A stretch of 22,687 nucleotides of DNA from an uncultured Clostridia bacterium (GCA_934476455.1 CAKSNY010000036.1:1-22687); one strand, 5' to 3'; numbered from the stretch's first letter, positions 1 to 7,941 are shown. Notes: a model not told the origin generated them from the sequence alone. Made by a program: numbers and translations.

Positions 1-1079
1 TCAACATAGACATCAAAGGTTTCAGCTTCAATATCTGTATGTATTCTGAATCTATAAGTTTTTCCAGCTTCATACGAGCTAATCAGTATAGTCTCGGTTG
101 TTCCGTTATATGTAATAATATTATTATTTCGTGATCTTAACCAGACACCGTACTGCGTGCCGTCACGGTTTGTACAACGGTATAATGTTTCAATATCGCT
201 TTTTACCGGCTGCATAAAGTCAAATTCAGCAGTAACTTCCGTACCTGTCACTTCAGCATATCCAATAAATATTGCTTGAGCGGTTTCAGAATTCATAACA
301 AGCTTTTCATTTTCCGAATCAACATAAAGATTAGCAGGTCGGGTATCATTATATAATAACTCTAGTCCTGCAAGAGTTTGACCCGCCTGGTTTGGAACGT
401 ATTGCTTATCTCGTTCATAACCTGAAAAATCATCCTCTGCTATACAGAAATCTCCGGGAATGTCACTATATATTTTTATATTATCAAGACTGTATGATAC
501 ATCCGTTCCGTTTTTAGTATAAAAAGGGACTGTGATCTCATCAATGCCGGAGAAACTGAACTCAGTTCCAACTCGTGTGCCATTTACATAAAAACGATAA
601 ACAGAATTTATAACATCAACATTAATTTTAATGTTGTACCAACGTCCTGCTTCATACGCACTTCCTGTATATTCCTCAACGCCATTAGTTACAACAAATT
701 TACCGTTTTTTGTTTGCAACTTAGGTCCACATTTATTTATTTGTTCGGCTGAATACAGGCACTCTATATTACCAGCATCGTGCTGATAAAAGTCAAATGC
801 AACAGTAAAAGCGTCTTCAAAATTCTTGCCCATAAGTTTCATTTCACCATCAGCATTAACAGTCAAAACCTTACCATTAAAATCTGACATATCTTCGACA
901 ACAACATTGTCAGCCATAATCACCTGCAATGAATCATCAGCTAAAAACATACTTGGTTTAACTGAACCTTCAGGAATGCCAATAAAAGATTCAACAAAAG
1001 TATCTGTTGAAGCATCAGCATAACTTACACCACATAGCATAAAGCATACTATATATAAACACAAAAATATCTTCCGCAT
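1..1079 (-). CDS. Secreted LamG/concanavalin-like protein, partial (3' end off the window)
   Basis: An open frame of 359 codons runs from ATG at 1079 to the window edge without a stop; the C-terminus is missing. The start has a strong GGGAGG ribosome binding site 7-8 nt upstream. The N-terminus (MRKIFLCLYIVCFMLCGVSYA) reads as a signal peptide cleaved near residue 21. The rest is beta-rich. A jelly-roll-like segment at about residues 87-210 contains 'AFDFYQHD', 'GRWYNIKINVDV' and 'YRFYVNG', followed by 'YSLDNIKIYSD', the pattern of LamG/concanavalin A-like lectin domains. A second, similar unit begins near residue 217 ('AEDDFSGYE') and repeats 'EFDFMQPV' and 'GKTYRFRIHTD'. It lies 37 bp downstream of the SLH protein gene with no terminator between, so the two are probably co-transcribed. 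The role is likely cell-surface or secreted carbohydrate binding. No catalytic residues can be assigned, and a C-terminal enzyme domain beyond the edge is possible. Confidence 0.8.
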   Translation of the reverse strand, partial: MRKIFLCLYIVCFMLCGVSYADASTDTFVESFIGIPEGSVKPSMFLADDSLQVIMADNVVVEDMSDFNGKVLTVNADGEMKLMGKNFEDAFTVAFDFYQHDAGNIECLYSAEQINKCGPKLQTKNGKFVVTNGVEEYTGSAYEAGRWYNIKINVDVINSVYRFYVNGTRVGTEFSFSGIDEITVPFYTKNGTDVSYSLDNIKIYSDIPGDFCIAEDDFSGYERDKQYVPNQAGQTLAGLELLYNDTRPANLYVDSENEKLVMNSETAQAIFIGYAEVTGTEVTAEFDFMQPVKSDIETLYRCTNRDGTQYGVWLRSRNNNIITYNGTTETILISSYEAGKTYRFRIHTDIEAETFDVYV

Positions 1080-1116
1080 ATTTTAACCTCCCAAACAAGT
1101 TAAAGATAATGTTTTG

Positions 1117-3768
1117 TCAATTATTAACATACAAAATGGCTGTTCTTATTCTTCCTCTTCTCAAATTAACAAACACATAATCGTCAAAATCAAGGTAAGG
1201 AATTGTCGTCGTAAACTCAACTTCACCCGAATCAACGTGATAAACATAGTAAAATACCGTTGATGATGAAAAATTAAGTTTTCTTGTCTCAAGGCCAGTA
1301 TTTTTCATCATGAAATTACTATTGGGTACAAACTTCTTAATATTACCGACAATAACCTCGCCGTATGATTGAGAAGGAATCGTGCTTCTTCCGTCTATAA
1401 AGGCATGCAACTTTTTTTCGTGTGTAGAGTCATATTCATGTATGACAAGATACTTATCAACCTTCCCTTGGAAGTTTTTTTCAAATAAGATAACGTCACC
1501 ACATTCGAGATCACCAAATTCATTCCTTGTGGACTTAAATGGATATTCCAAGTCAGTATTACCACAATTGTTAATAGGCGGCAGCTCTTCAGATTCAGCT
1601 TGCAGCAAAATTCTTGTTGATTTTTGATAGGCATTATATTGTACTACATAATTACCGTCATCATCCAAAACATATTTTTTATCGTATATTAATGCAGCAT
1701 ATTCATCTTCGTACAACTGAGAATCTATCCTTGTCCACTCTAAATCACAATTTTCTATAACCGCAACACTTAAATTCATCATATTATCCGAATCATATAG
1801 CTTAATTCCGACATCTGATAACGACCTACCCATAGCATAGTATTTACCTACATAGAAATCTCCCTCATCTGTAGCATCTTCTGTCACAAAGAAACAAAGT
1901 GTATTCCCTGAACAGTAATAATTTTCAGAAAAGTTTGAACCTGAAACACTTTCACGGTTTGATTTATACTCTAGAGTAAATCGGTTATTGTCAAAGCCAT
2001 CATATTCTTCATCAGTTGTAGTATCATATGCAAGCTCGATTAATGAAATTTCACCCTTTTCATTAAGTGTATACTTAATAAGTTGTCCGGATTGTATTGT
2101 TTCATCTACCTTTTCGCTCTTTAAAGTTCTTTTATTTACATAATTTCCGTCATACATTCCAGTAAATTTAAAATCTTTTGCCCAAGGAACAACTATCATC
2201 TTATTAGAGGCGGTATAAATTTTAAACAAATAATCCTTTGATATTCCTGACTTCTTCCCTTTATCCACAAGATAGCCATACTCCAATGCATCAGTCTGGT
2301 TAAAATCAAGGTAAGCAACAATTAAATTATCCATGCCCAACATAAAAGTTGTATTATCACCAAGTTTTAATTCTGCTGCAATTTCAGGTAAAACATAATA
2401 ATAATCGCCACCAATTTCAAATTCATTATCATCTATCTTTCCACTGATTTTACCTGTTACGCTTTGTGTTAATATTTCAGCGGCAAACGTTCTGTTATAG
2501 TCAATCTTTCCGTACGCATCAAATGAGCACACAACTCTTAAAATAACCCCAGGGCTTATAGAACTGCACTCAACTGCATTATCATTAGAGATAAGCGACA
2601 CTTTTTCTTCTTTAAAGCGACTTAAATCAATCGTTTCTTTTCCATACATATCATATATTTTTTCCGCACTTTCATCCACTGCAGAAACATAATAGAAAAC
2701 ATATTTCTCTATTAAAGCAACATCATATACGTCATCTGAATTACTATCATTTAAAACAACCGTTCCTGCATCATTTATAAAATCAGAATTTGAAACGGAC
2801 ATCTTTTTTTCGCCATTCAAAATAACAGTTAAGTTTTTATCAATTTTCAATGTCTTTTCTTTGGTTGAATTATCTTCATAAATTAAATACGGGTGTGCTT
2901 TTGAATTACTGTCATCCGATATGCCAAAACCACTTACTCTTGAAATGTCTCTTGTGTTAATAACCTTAGTATCATCTTCTTTGCTTGTAAGATAAATAAC
3001 TTCTTCATTAACACAATAACAGTCCACTTCTTTACCTAAGAGCAAATAATCATCATAATAATTGTTTAAGTATGTATTATTTCCAATTTTGATATATGCT
3101 TCATCAATCGAACTTACACCATTCTGAGATATTCCTGAAATTGCACTGACTACTCCTGTAATTTCATACACACTGAATGTCTTGGAAAGATGTGTATCAT
3201 CGCTTAATGTATAACTTGTATTCATCGTTTCGCTATAACTATCTACCAACACATATTTCGAATTAAGCATATTGAAAATGATAACTTGTGCATCAAATCC
3301 CGATAACTTGTCTTTTGATAATACATTTTTGAGCAACTTGCTCTTAACTGAGAAAAATCCCGAATCACATTTATCAAAGCCCAAAACTCTTGAACATATC
3401 TGCAAAGCTTCATCAATAGTAATTATTCTGTCAGGGTGGAATAAACCATCATCGTTACCGTTTACATACCCTAATTCAGCTGCAGTATTAATATATTCAC
3501 CCTGCTCTCCGCTGACATCAGAAAACCTTGAAGTATCAGGATATCTAAAATCTTCTCTTGCAGCTTGCAACGCCATTACTGTAAAATCGCCCCTTGTAAT
3601 AAAGGCATCTTTATCACTTGCTGTTGAAATTCCAAGTCGGTTTAATAACAGAGAATAATCTTTAACTTCAAACTCTTGTGAATGTATTGTAAGACCAGGA
3701 AATATTGTTGTAATTAAAGCAGCTAGTAAAATCAAACTTGTTATTTTCTTTTCGCATTTTTTTATCAT
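1117..3768 (-). CDS. SLH-domain surface protein of unknown function
   Basis: An 883-residue secreted protein. Residues 1-30 form a signal peptide (KK, then a hydrophobic 'LILLAALITTIFPGL' core). Residues about 38-90 and 83-132 look like two S-layer homology units: 'ITRGDFTVMALQA' is a variant of the TRAE-type motif, and 'FSDVSGEQGEYINTAAELGYVNGNDDGLFHPDRIIT' is cut here to its recognisable core 'FSDV', 'A..LGYVNG', 'FHPDRIIT'. SLH domains bind secondary cell-wall polymers, so the protein is probably displayed on the wall. The remaining 750 residues are acidic and rich in Tyr, Asp and Asn with many short beta-like stretches; I recognise no family there. It heads a minus-strand pair with the LamG-like gene. 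The start is supported by a purine-rich GGGGGGAAGATAAGG leader and a consensus promoter upstream. Codon use is AT-rich compared with genes to the right. Confidence 0.85.
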   Translation of the reverse strand: MIKKCEKKITSLILLAALITTIFPGLTIHSQEFEVKDYSLLLNRLGISTASDKDAFITRGDFTVMALQAAREDFRYPDTSRFSDVSGEQGEYINTAAELGYVNGNDDGLFHPDRIITIDEALQICSRVLGFDKCDSGFFSVKSKLLKNVLSKDKLSGFDAQVIIFNMLNSKYVLVDSYSETMNTSYTLSDDTHLSKTFSVYEITGVVSAISGISQNGVSSIDEAYIKIGNNTYLNNYYDDYLLLGKEVDCYCVNEEVIYLTSKEDDTKVINTRDISRVSGFGISDDSNSKAHPYLIYEDNSTKEKTLKIDKNLTVILNGEKKMSVSNSDFINDAGTVVLNDSNSDDVYDVALIEKYVFYYVSAVDESAEKIYDMYGKETIDLSRFKEEKVSLISNDNAVECSSISPGVILRVVCSFDAYGKIDYNRTFAAEILTQSVTGKISGKIDDNEFEIGGDYYYVLPEIAAELKLGDNTTFMLGMDNLIVAYLDFNQTDALEYGYLVDKGKKSGISKDYLFKIYTASNKMIVVPWAKDFKFTGMYDGNYVNKRTLKSEKVDETIQSGQLIKYTLNEKGEISLIELAYDTTTDEEYDGFDNNRFTLEYKSNRESVSGSNFSENYYCSGNTLCFFVTEDATDEGDFYVGKYYAMGRSLSDVGIKLYDSDNMMNLSVAVIENCDLEWTRIDSQLYEDEYAALIYDKKYVLDDDGNYVVQYNAYQKSTRILLQAESEELPPINNCGNTDLEYPFKSTRNEFGDLECGDVILFEKNFQGKVDKYLVIHEYDSTHEKKLHAFIDGRSTIPSQSYGEVIVGNIKKFVPNSNFMMKNTGLETRKLNFSSSTVFYYVYHVDSGEVEFTTTIPYLDFDDYVFVNLRRGRIRTAILYVNN

Positions 3769-3799
3769 CCTTATCTTCCCCCCAGTGTTTTATATTTAA

Positions 3800-3828
3800 A
3801 TTATAACAATATCATTTGGCAATTACAA
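3800..3828 (-). promoter_or_regulatory. Promoter of the SLH-protein operon
   Basis: Reading the minus strand, a -35 TTGTAA (3828-3823) is separated by exactly 17 bp from a perfect -10 TATAAT (3805-3800). Transcription would begin near 3793, about 25 nt before the ATG at 3768. This is a vegetative sigma-A-type promoter for the SLH and LamG genes. Confidence 0.75.
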
Positions 3829-3863
3829 TCACTCATTTTTGCTATTTGTAACTCTGCCAAATG
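3813..3863. promoter_or_regulatory. Candidate operator: inverted repeat CATTTGGCA / TGCCAAATG
   Basis: Nine-base perfect half-sites lie at 3813-3821 and 3855-3863, with an inner TACAA/TTGTA match. The first lies in the spacer of the SLH promoter and the second just upstream. The half-site centres are 42 bp apart, about four helical turns, as expected for a looping repressor or a pair of regulator sites. The regulator is unknown. Confidence 0.4.
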
Positions 3864-3927
3864 CCGAGAATTTGTGTCAACTCTCGCAAATTAAAAGCTT
3901 TTTAAATAAAAAAGTTTATTATTTTTG

Positions 3928-3984
3928 CTATTTGATATATTTTTCCGCTGCCCGTTCTTCGGGACTTAATTTGTACCTTGGCAT
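3928..3984 (-). CDS. 18-codon micro-ORF (MPRYKLSPEERAAEKYIK)
   Basis: A very short frame begins with ATG at 3984, ends with TAG at 3928, and has an excellent GGAGG ribosome binding site 8 nt upstream. The encoded peptide is highly charged and helix-prone, unlike random AT-rich intergenic DNA. It could be a leader peptide, the surviving N-terminus of a larger deleted gene, or a real small protein. It lies between the broken GH31 gene and the SLH promoter, in a 344-bp stretch (3769-4112) that holds no normal-length gene. Its RBS is inside the 3' arm of a hairpin. I recognise no family. Confidence 0.4.
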   Translation of the reverse strand: MPRYKLSPEERAAEKYIK

Positions 3985-3991
3985 AATTAAA

Positions 3992-4032
3992 ACCTCCAAA
4001 ATGATATTTTTATTATATATCATCTTGGAGGT
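3992..4032 (-). promoter_or_regulatory. RBS-masking hairpin or weak terminator downstream of GH31
   Basis: Arms at 3992-4007 and 4017-4032 pair over 16 positions around a 9-nt A/T loop. The single plus-strand mismatch becomes a G-U pair in minus-strand RNA, which argues that the functional strand is minus. The 3' arm ends in GGAGGU and is followed by UUUAAUUAUG, so it contains the Shine-Dalgarno sequence of the 18-codon ORF. It could terminate GH31 transcripts, block translation of the micro-ORF, or both. Confidence 0.5.
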
Positions 4033-4112
4033 ATCGTAAAAACTTTAAACAAAATACGGAGCGTCGTGGGTACTGACTAATATTTACAAATTATAGTTAG
4101 TCTCCTTCTCTT

Positions 4113-5711
4113 TTATATTTGCTCAATATTATACGGCATTTCCCCTATTAACTTACAGTGGAATTCCACATTTGACTTGCCAATTTTAACAGTATGTTTG
4201 CCGTTTGTACATTCATAAGTTATAGGTACTATCTCATCATTAACAAATAAATTAAAGTGGCTCACCCCATCATTTTCAAACGGAGCTATTATAAGATCGA
4301 TATTTTCTGTCTTAACAGCATCTACATAATCCATAACCGGTCCCATTGGAATAATTCCGCCTTCTTTGATATATAGCGGTAATTTGTCAATATCCGCTTC
4401 TATATTTATCCATTGTCTGCCGCAAATCCTCGTGCCAGTCCACCAATCTGTCCATACACCATCGGGAAGATATGCGCTTCTCCTATTTTCTTCTGTATAA
4501 ATCGGAGCTACCATTATATATTCTCCAAGCAAATACTGATCCTCAATAGACCACACATTTCGGTCATCTTGGTATTCGATAACCAATGCACGTGCCATAG
4601 GTAGTGAATCTTCAACACATTTAACGGCGCTGCTGTATAAATATGGCATTAATCTGTAACGAAGATTAATATAATCTGTACATACTTTAGCAGTTTCTTC
4701 CTTAAATTTATATATTTCTCTTTTTCCATATCCATGTATACGTGAATGAGAAATAAACAGCCCAACCTGCATCCAACGAATTAATAATTCATCATACGTC
4801 TCGCCCATAAAACCGCCGATGTCTTGACTCCAAAATTGGAAACCGGACAACCCCAATGATAGTCCACCCACTAACTGCGGAATAATGTTATGAAAATTAG
4901 GACTGTTGTCGCCACCCCAGTGCAACGGATACCTTTGTCCTCCTGCACACGCAGACCTTGCCCAAACCGCTCCTTCGCCTGTCTCTTTTAAAGTTACTTC
5001 ATATGCCGCTTGATTGTACAATAGCGGATAACAATTATGCATGCGATATCCGGGTGTACCGTCATAGTACACACCATCCAACGGAGCTGCCTCACCGAAA
5101 TCAGTCTTAATAATTTTAGCACCCAATTTAAAAAGCTTTGCCAAAGCCTGCTGATATACCTCTACGGCTTTTGGATTTGTAAAGTCAATTATACCGGTTA
5201 TACCTTTAAAACCCTCAATAAAGTTCAACACCTTAACGTCGTATATACCGCCATCTTTATTTTTTACAAATCCATCAACTTTTTTTATATTTTCAAAAAG
5301 TTCACAACCTTCAGGTATGTAAGGAAGTTGCCACAACGACACCTTTATCCCCAGCTCCGTAAGTTCCTTAAAATAACCTTCAGGGTCAGGGAAGCGTTCC
5401 TTATCCATTTCAAGGTTGCAATACCAATCCTTTTCAAACCAGAATGAATCAAGATGTATAACATCGCATGGAATTTTTCTATCACGAAATTCATGTGCAA
5501 TTTTTAGCGTTTCATCAGCAGATGAATAACTGATTTTGCTTTGCCAATAACCAAATGTCCATTTGGGCGGCACTTGTCCTTTTCCTGTTAATGTAGTGTA
5601 ATTTCTTAAAACAGACTTTATATTACCCATAAAAATATAGTAATCCAAAAAGTTGTCTTCAACAGCTACTTGAACATCACAAGCAGACATACTACCAACC
5701 CAGTATGTCAT
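4113..5711 (-). pseudogene. GH31 alpha-xylosidase (YicI type), catalytic part in a separate frame
   Basis: 532 codons encode the central and C-terminal parts of a glycoside hydrolase family 31 enzyme of the alpha-xylosidase/YicI group, which releases terminal alpha-xylose from oligosaccharides such as xyloglucan fragments. The catalytic residues are intact: the nucleophile Asp204 in 'KTDFGE', the acid/base Asp268 in 'HWGGD', plus 'FDS/LDSFWF' and 'GFQFWSQDIGGF' around the pocket. The barrel is followed by the usual beta domains ('YLLGEYIMVAPIY', 'LPLYIKEGGIIPMG'). The frame does not begin at a natural protein start: its first residues align inside the N-terminal beta-sandwich, continuing the upstream 228-codon frame after a small deletion. 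No good RBS precedes ATG 5711. It is most likely half of a disrupted gene; translational re-initiation at the junction hairpin, or a sequencing error, would be the alternatives. Confidence 0.8.
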
Positions 5712-5724
5712 AAGCGAACTTATG
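5709..5724 (-). repeat. Perfect 6-bp hairpin with TTCG loop at the GH31 break
   Basis: Minus-strand sequence CATAAG-TTCG-CTTATG forms a perfect six-pair stem capped by a TTCG loop. The stop codon TAA of the N-terminal GH31 frame is in the 5' arm and the ATG of the catalytic frame is the last three bases of the 3' arm. Short palindromes are common at deletion endpoints; the structure could also position ribosomes for re-initiation. Confidence 0.6.
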
Positions 5725-6406
5725 TGCTTACATAAAAGGCTATATTTTTATAGCTATGAGGGGTGTTTACCCCTAAAGGATCCATCAAATTGATGTCTAT
5801 CGTTTGTCCCACCTTGTTTAATTTGATAAAAGTTTCGCCAAACCCGTATATTGCTTCATTGGGACGTAAAGAAAAATTTTCAACCGCAATGTTATTTTTG
5901 CCGTCAAGTGTGGAGCAAATGCCGGTGCTGAACGAATTCCACGAATTAAAATAGTTTTTTTCAATGCCACCAACCTCTGCCGTGCCGTCGTCGCTCTTAA
6001 CTACCAACGAGTATGGTTCAAGACAAATTGAAACCTCAATTTTATCTGTGGTAATAATTATGTATTTGCTATCAATTGTATTTATATCGCATTTGTCCGG
6101 CGGAGGAAACGAGCCAACAACCATAGGTGTTTTGTTTTCGGGCACAGAATCACCTTCTGCATATCTTACACGCACAACTTCATTACCAAATATATCTATA
6201 CGCAGACGCCCCTCAACCTCGTCGCCTACACCTGCGTTTCTTTGCCTTGAAAACCTCTCCATATCCGCCGACGATATTGACTCAAGGCTTTCAATAGGCG
6301 AGAATGTTTTAAGTACAACACCGCCACTATCTAATATTTCTAACAACTGAGCTCTTGCAACGTTTAATTTTAAGTAATTCTTTTCTTCTAATTTTCTTGT
6401 ATTCAT
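5720..6406 (-). pseudogene. GH31 alpha-xylosidase, N-terminal part (broken gene)
   Basis: 228 codons from ATG 6406, with RBS AGAGGATGG, encode the N-terminal galactose-mutarotase-like beta-sandwich of a YicI-type GH31 enzyme. Diagnostic stretches are 'NEAIYGFGETF' (about residues 182-192) and 'DPLGVNTPHSYKNIAFYVS' at the very end. In intact relatives the latter is followed by a glycine- and aromatic-rich strand (pattern NKGYGVF) before the segment that here opens the downstream frame. The frame instead hits TAA at 5722-5720. Only 29 nt separate the last homologous residue here from the first one downstream, roughly 25 nt fewer than I would expect from remembered relatives, so a small out-of-frame deletion explains the break. 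Confidence 0.8.
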
Positions 6407-6492
6407 ATAGCACCATCCTCTATATAATAATATAATGATATTATAACACTTATATTAAACAGATACTTTAAGAATTATAACAACAAATAACA

Positions 6493-6636
6493 CTAAATAA
6501 CTTCGTTCATTGCTTTAGTAGCTTCACTTTTTGTTTTGAATCCGCTGTGCTCAACTTGATTGCGTTTTCCGGCTGCCATACCCAATTCAATACGATAAGA
6601 CCAAGTTGCCCCTTTTTTACGAACACTGCCTTGCAT
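6493..6636 (-). pseudogene. Stand-alone N-terminal arm-binding domain of a tyrosine integrase
   Basis: A 47-codon frame starts at ATG 6636 behind a strong AAGGAGG RBS and ends with TAG at 6493. The protein opens 'MQGSVRKKGATWSYRIELG' and continues 'GKRNQVEHSGFKTKSEATKAMNEVI'. This matches the beta-sheet arm-site DNA-binding domain at the start of Tn916/ICE/phage tyrosine integrases of Firmicutes (AP2-like, Arm-DNA-bind_4 type). The core-binding and catalytic domains (R..HxxR..Y) are absent, and nothing resembling them follows before the GH31 promoter region. The frame stops almost exactly at the domain boundary. It is most simply a remnant of an excised or decayed element; a domesticated small DNA-binding protein is possible because start signal and frame are clean. 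Confidence 0.75.
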
Positions 6637-6715
6637 AACTTAATCCTCCTTTTTAGTTCTTATAAATATTTTATCAAATCAGAAGCAGGAATCTTAAGTT
6701 TTTGGGGTAGAAATT

Positions 6716-6840
6716 TTTTCCCACGTAAAAAACAGGTTTGACACCCCTCAAAACCGCATGGTTACTGGGTTTGTCGGGGTTTTCGTGGGAAAAGATGATT
6801 TTTGAGCAAAATTTTTGATTTTTCCCACGAATTTCCCACG
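6716..6840. repeat. Arm-type repeats TTTCCCACG flanking the integrase remnant
   Basis: Nine-base copies occur at 6717-6725, 6821-6829 and 6832-6840 on the plus strand and at 6784-6792 on the minus strand. The copies at 6716-6725 and 6784-6793 form a 10-bp inverted repeat, and those at 6821 and 6832 are direct repeats 11 bp apart. Spaced direct repeats next to an integrase are the expected form of arm sites recognised by the domain encoded at 6493-6636. No duplicated core attachment site can be shown from this window alone. Confidence 0.55.
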
Positions 6841-6868
6841 CAAGAATTAAGTACAAATAAATACAGAA

Positions 6869-6902
6869 AAACACGATTAACGCAAATTGGTTAATCGTGT
6901 TT
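6869..6902 (-). terminator. Terminator after rubrerythrin
   Basis: A perfect 13-bp stem (AAACACGATTAAC and its complement at 6890-6902) with an 8-nt loop is followed on the minus strand by TTTTTCTG. It lies 77 bp beyond the rubrerythrin stop codon and marks the end of the perR-rubrerythrin transcript. Confidence 0.8.
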
Positions 6903-6978
6903 CAAGACCAAGTAGCTAAAAAGCCTTATTTCAAGCCATTCTCGGATTATATCTAATCGGAACTAATTGTATTTATTT

Positions 6979-7530
6979 TTAACCAAAATATCTTTTCAGC
7001 ATACCCTCAAAGCCTTTTCCGTGTCTTGCCTCATCCTTCGCCATTTCATGGATTGTATCATGCAAAGCGTCATAACCAAGCTCTTTTGCACGCTTTGCAA
7101 GTTCCAGCTTTCCGGCTGTTGCACCGCACTCTGCCTCTGCACGAAGTGTAAGGTTCTTCTTTGTGCTGTCTGTTACAACCTCGCCCAAAAGCTCGGCAAA
7201 TTTTGCTGCATGTTCTGCCTCTTCCAAAGCGGCGCGCATATAAAACTCTCCAACCTCGGGGAAGCCTTCGCGGATTGCCTGGCGGCTCATTGCAATGTAC
7301 ATTCCCACCTCGCAGCACTCGCCTTCAAAATTAGCCTTAAGCCCCTCGTAAACATCAGGCTCTACCTTATCTTTTGCGCCAACGCCTATAACGTGTTCGC
7401 AAACAAAATTAAGGGCGTTATCTTCCATCACTGTGAAGCGTGAACCGGGAACACCGCACTGCGGGCACTTTTCAGGTGCCGCATCCCCCTCGTGAACATA
7501 ACCGCATACGGGACAAACAAATTTTTTCAT
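6979..7530 (-). CDS. Reverse rubrerythrin (rubredoxin domain first)
   Basis: A 183-residue non-haem iron peroxidase that reduces hydrogen peroxide (and, via reductases, oxygen) in anaerobes, taking electrons from NAD(P)H-rubredoxin reductase systems. Residues 1-35 are a rubredoxin-like iron site with Cys6, Cys9, Cys22 and Cys25 (CPVCGY...CPQCG). Residues 40-180 are a four-helix ferritin-like diiron domain with Glu71/74, 'EEAEH' (103-107), Glu134 and 'HEMAKDEARH' (161-170). This domain order is the reverse of classical rubrerythrin and is typical of clostridial revRbr. I chose ATG 7530 because GAAAGGAAAATTGTT precedes it and the rubredoxin motif starts right there; an in-frame start 15 codons upstream would overlap perR. 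It lies 20 bp downstream of perR and ends at a strong terminator, so it is part of the PerR peroxide operon. Confidence 0.93.
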   Translation of the reverse strand: MKKFVCPVCGYVHEGDAAPEKCPQCGVPGSRFTVMEDNALNFVCEHVIGVGAKDKVEPDVYEGLKANFEGECCEVGMYIAMSRQAIREGFPEVGEFYMRAALEEAEHAAKFAELLGEVVTDSTKKNLTLRAEAECGATAGKLELAKRAKELGYDALHDTIHEMAKDEARHGKGFEGMLKRYFG

Positions 7531-7550
7531 AACAATTTTCCTTTCTTTTT

Positions 7551-7925
7551 TTAAATTTCTTTTGTTTTCATGCAATTACCGCATATACCATGCAGCAGCA
7601 ATTCACATTCGTTTACGCAAAACGCGCCGTTGGTGTTTACCTCTACACTTACCTGCTCTTTGGGAATATCAAATATTCTTTTGCACCTTGTACAGTGCAA
7701 GTGGTAGTGAAGCGCCGTTGTCGCGTCGTAATGGGTTGAATTTCCGCATGTAATTTCCAAAATATCACCGTTTTGCGCAAGCACACCAAGATTACGGTAT
7801 ACCGTACCCAGCGATATATTGGAAAAGCTTTTTCTTAAACCGTCATACAACCACATTGCGTCCGGATGTGATGTTGTGGAACGCAAAAGCTCCATAAGAG
7901 CTTCGCGCTGTTTGCTGTATCTCAT
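7551..7925 (-). CDS. perR: PerR-type peroxide-sensing Fur-family repressor
   Basis: 124 residues from ATG 7925, which has AAAGGAGAG at the right distance; an in-frame TTG at 7943 lacks an RBS and lies in the operator. The N-terminal winged helix includes 'ISLGTVYRNLGVLA' (37-50). The structural zinc site is Cys78/Cys81 and Cys115/Cys118. The regulatory iron site expected for Bacillus PerR is complete by alignment from memory: His20 (HPDA), Asp67 (HYDAT), His73 and His75 (HYHLHC) and Asp86 (RIFDI). An aspartate at the last position favours PerR over Fur. In the family, iron-catalysed oxidation of the histidines by peroxide releases DNA. It sits directly upstream of rubrerythrin and behind a palindromic operator, so autoregulation and control of rubrerythrin are expected. 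Confidence 0.9.
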   Translation of the reverse strand: MRYSKQREALMELLRSTTSHPDAMWLYDGLRKSFSNISLGTVYRNLGVLAQNGDILEITCGNSTHYDATTALHYHLHCTRCKRIFDIPKEQVSVEVNTNGAFCVNECELLLHGICGNCMKTKEI

Positions 7926-7941
7926 AGCAGCTCTCCTTTTC

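Noticed and set aside
3839..4039. 66-codon plus-strand frame in the GH31-SLH gap
   Set aside because: AT-rich with no RBS; it crosses the hairpin and the micro-ORF on the other strand.
4075..4102. GACTAA...TTAGTC repeat just after the GH31 stop
   Set aside because: Six pairs with a long AT loop and no T-run; the stronger hairpin at 3992-4032 is the better terminator candidate.
6674..6874. 66-codon minus-strand frame between the integrase remnant and rubrerythrin
   Set aside because: It covers the TTTCCCACG repeat cluster and has no RBS or recognisable domain; the repeat structure explains the sequence better than coding.
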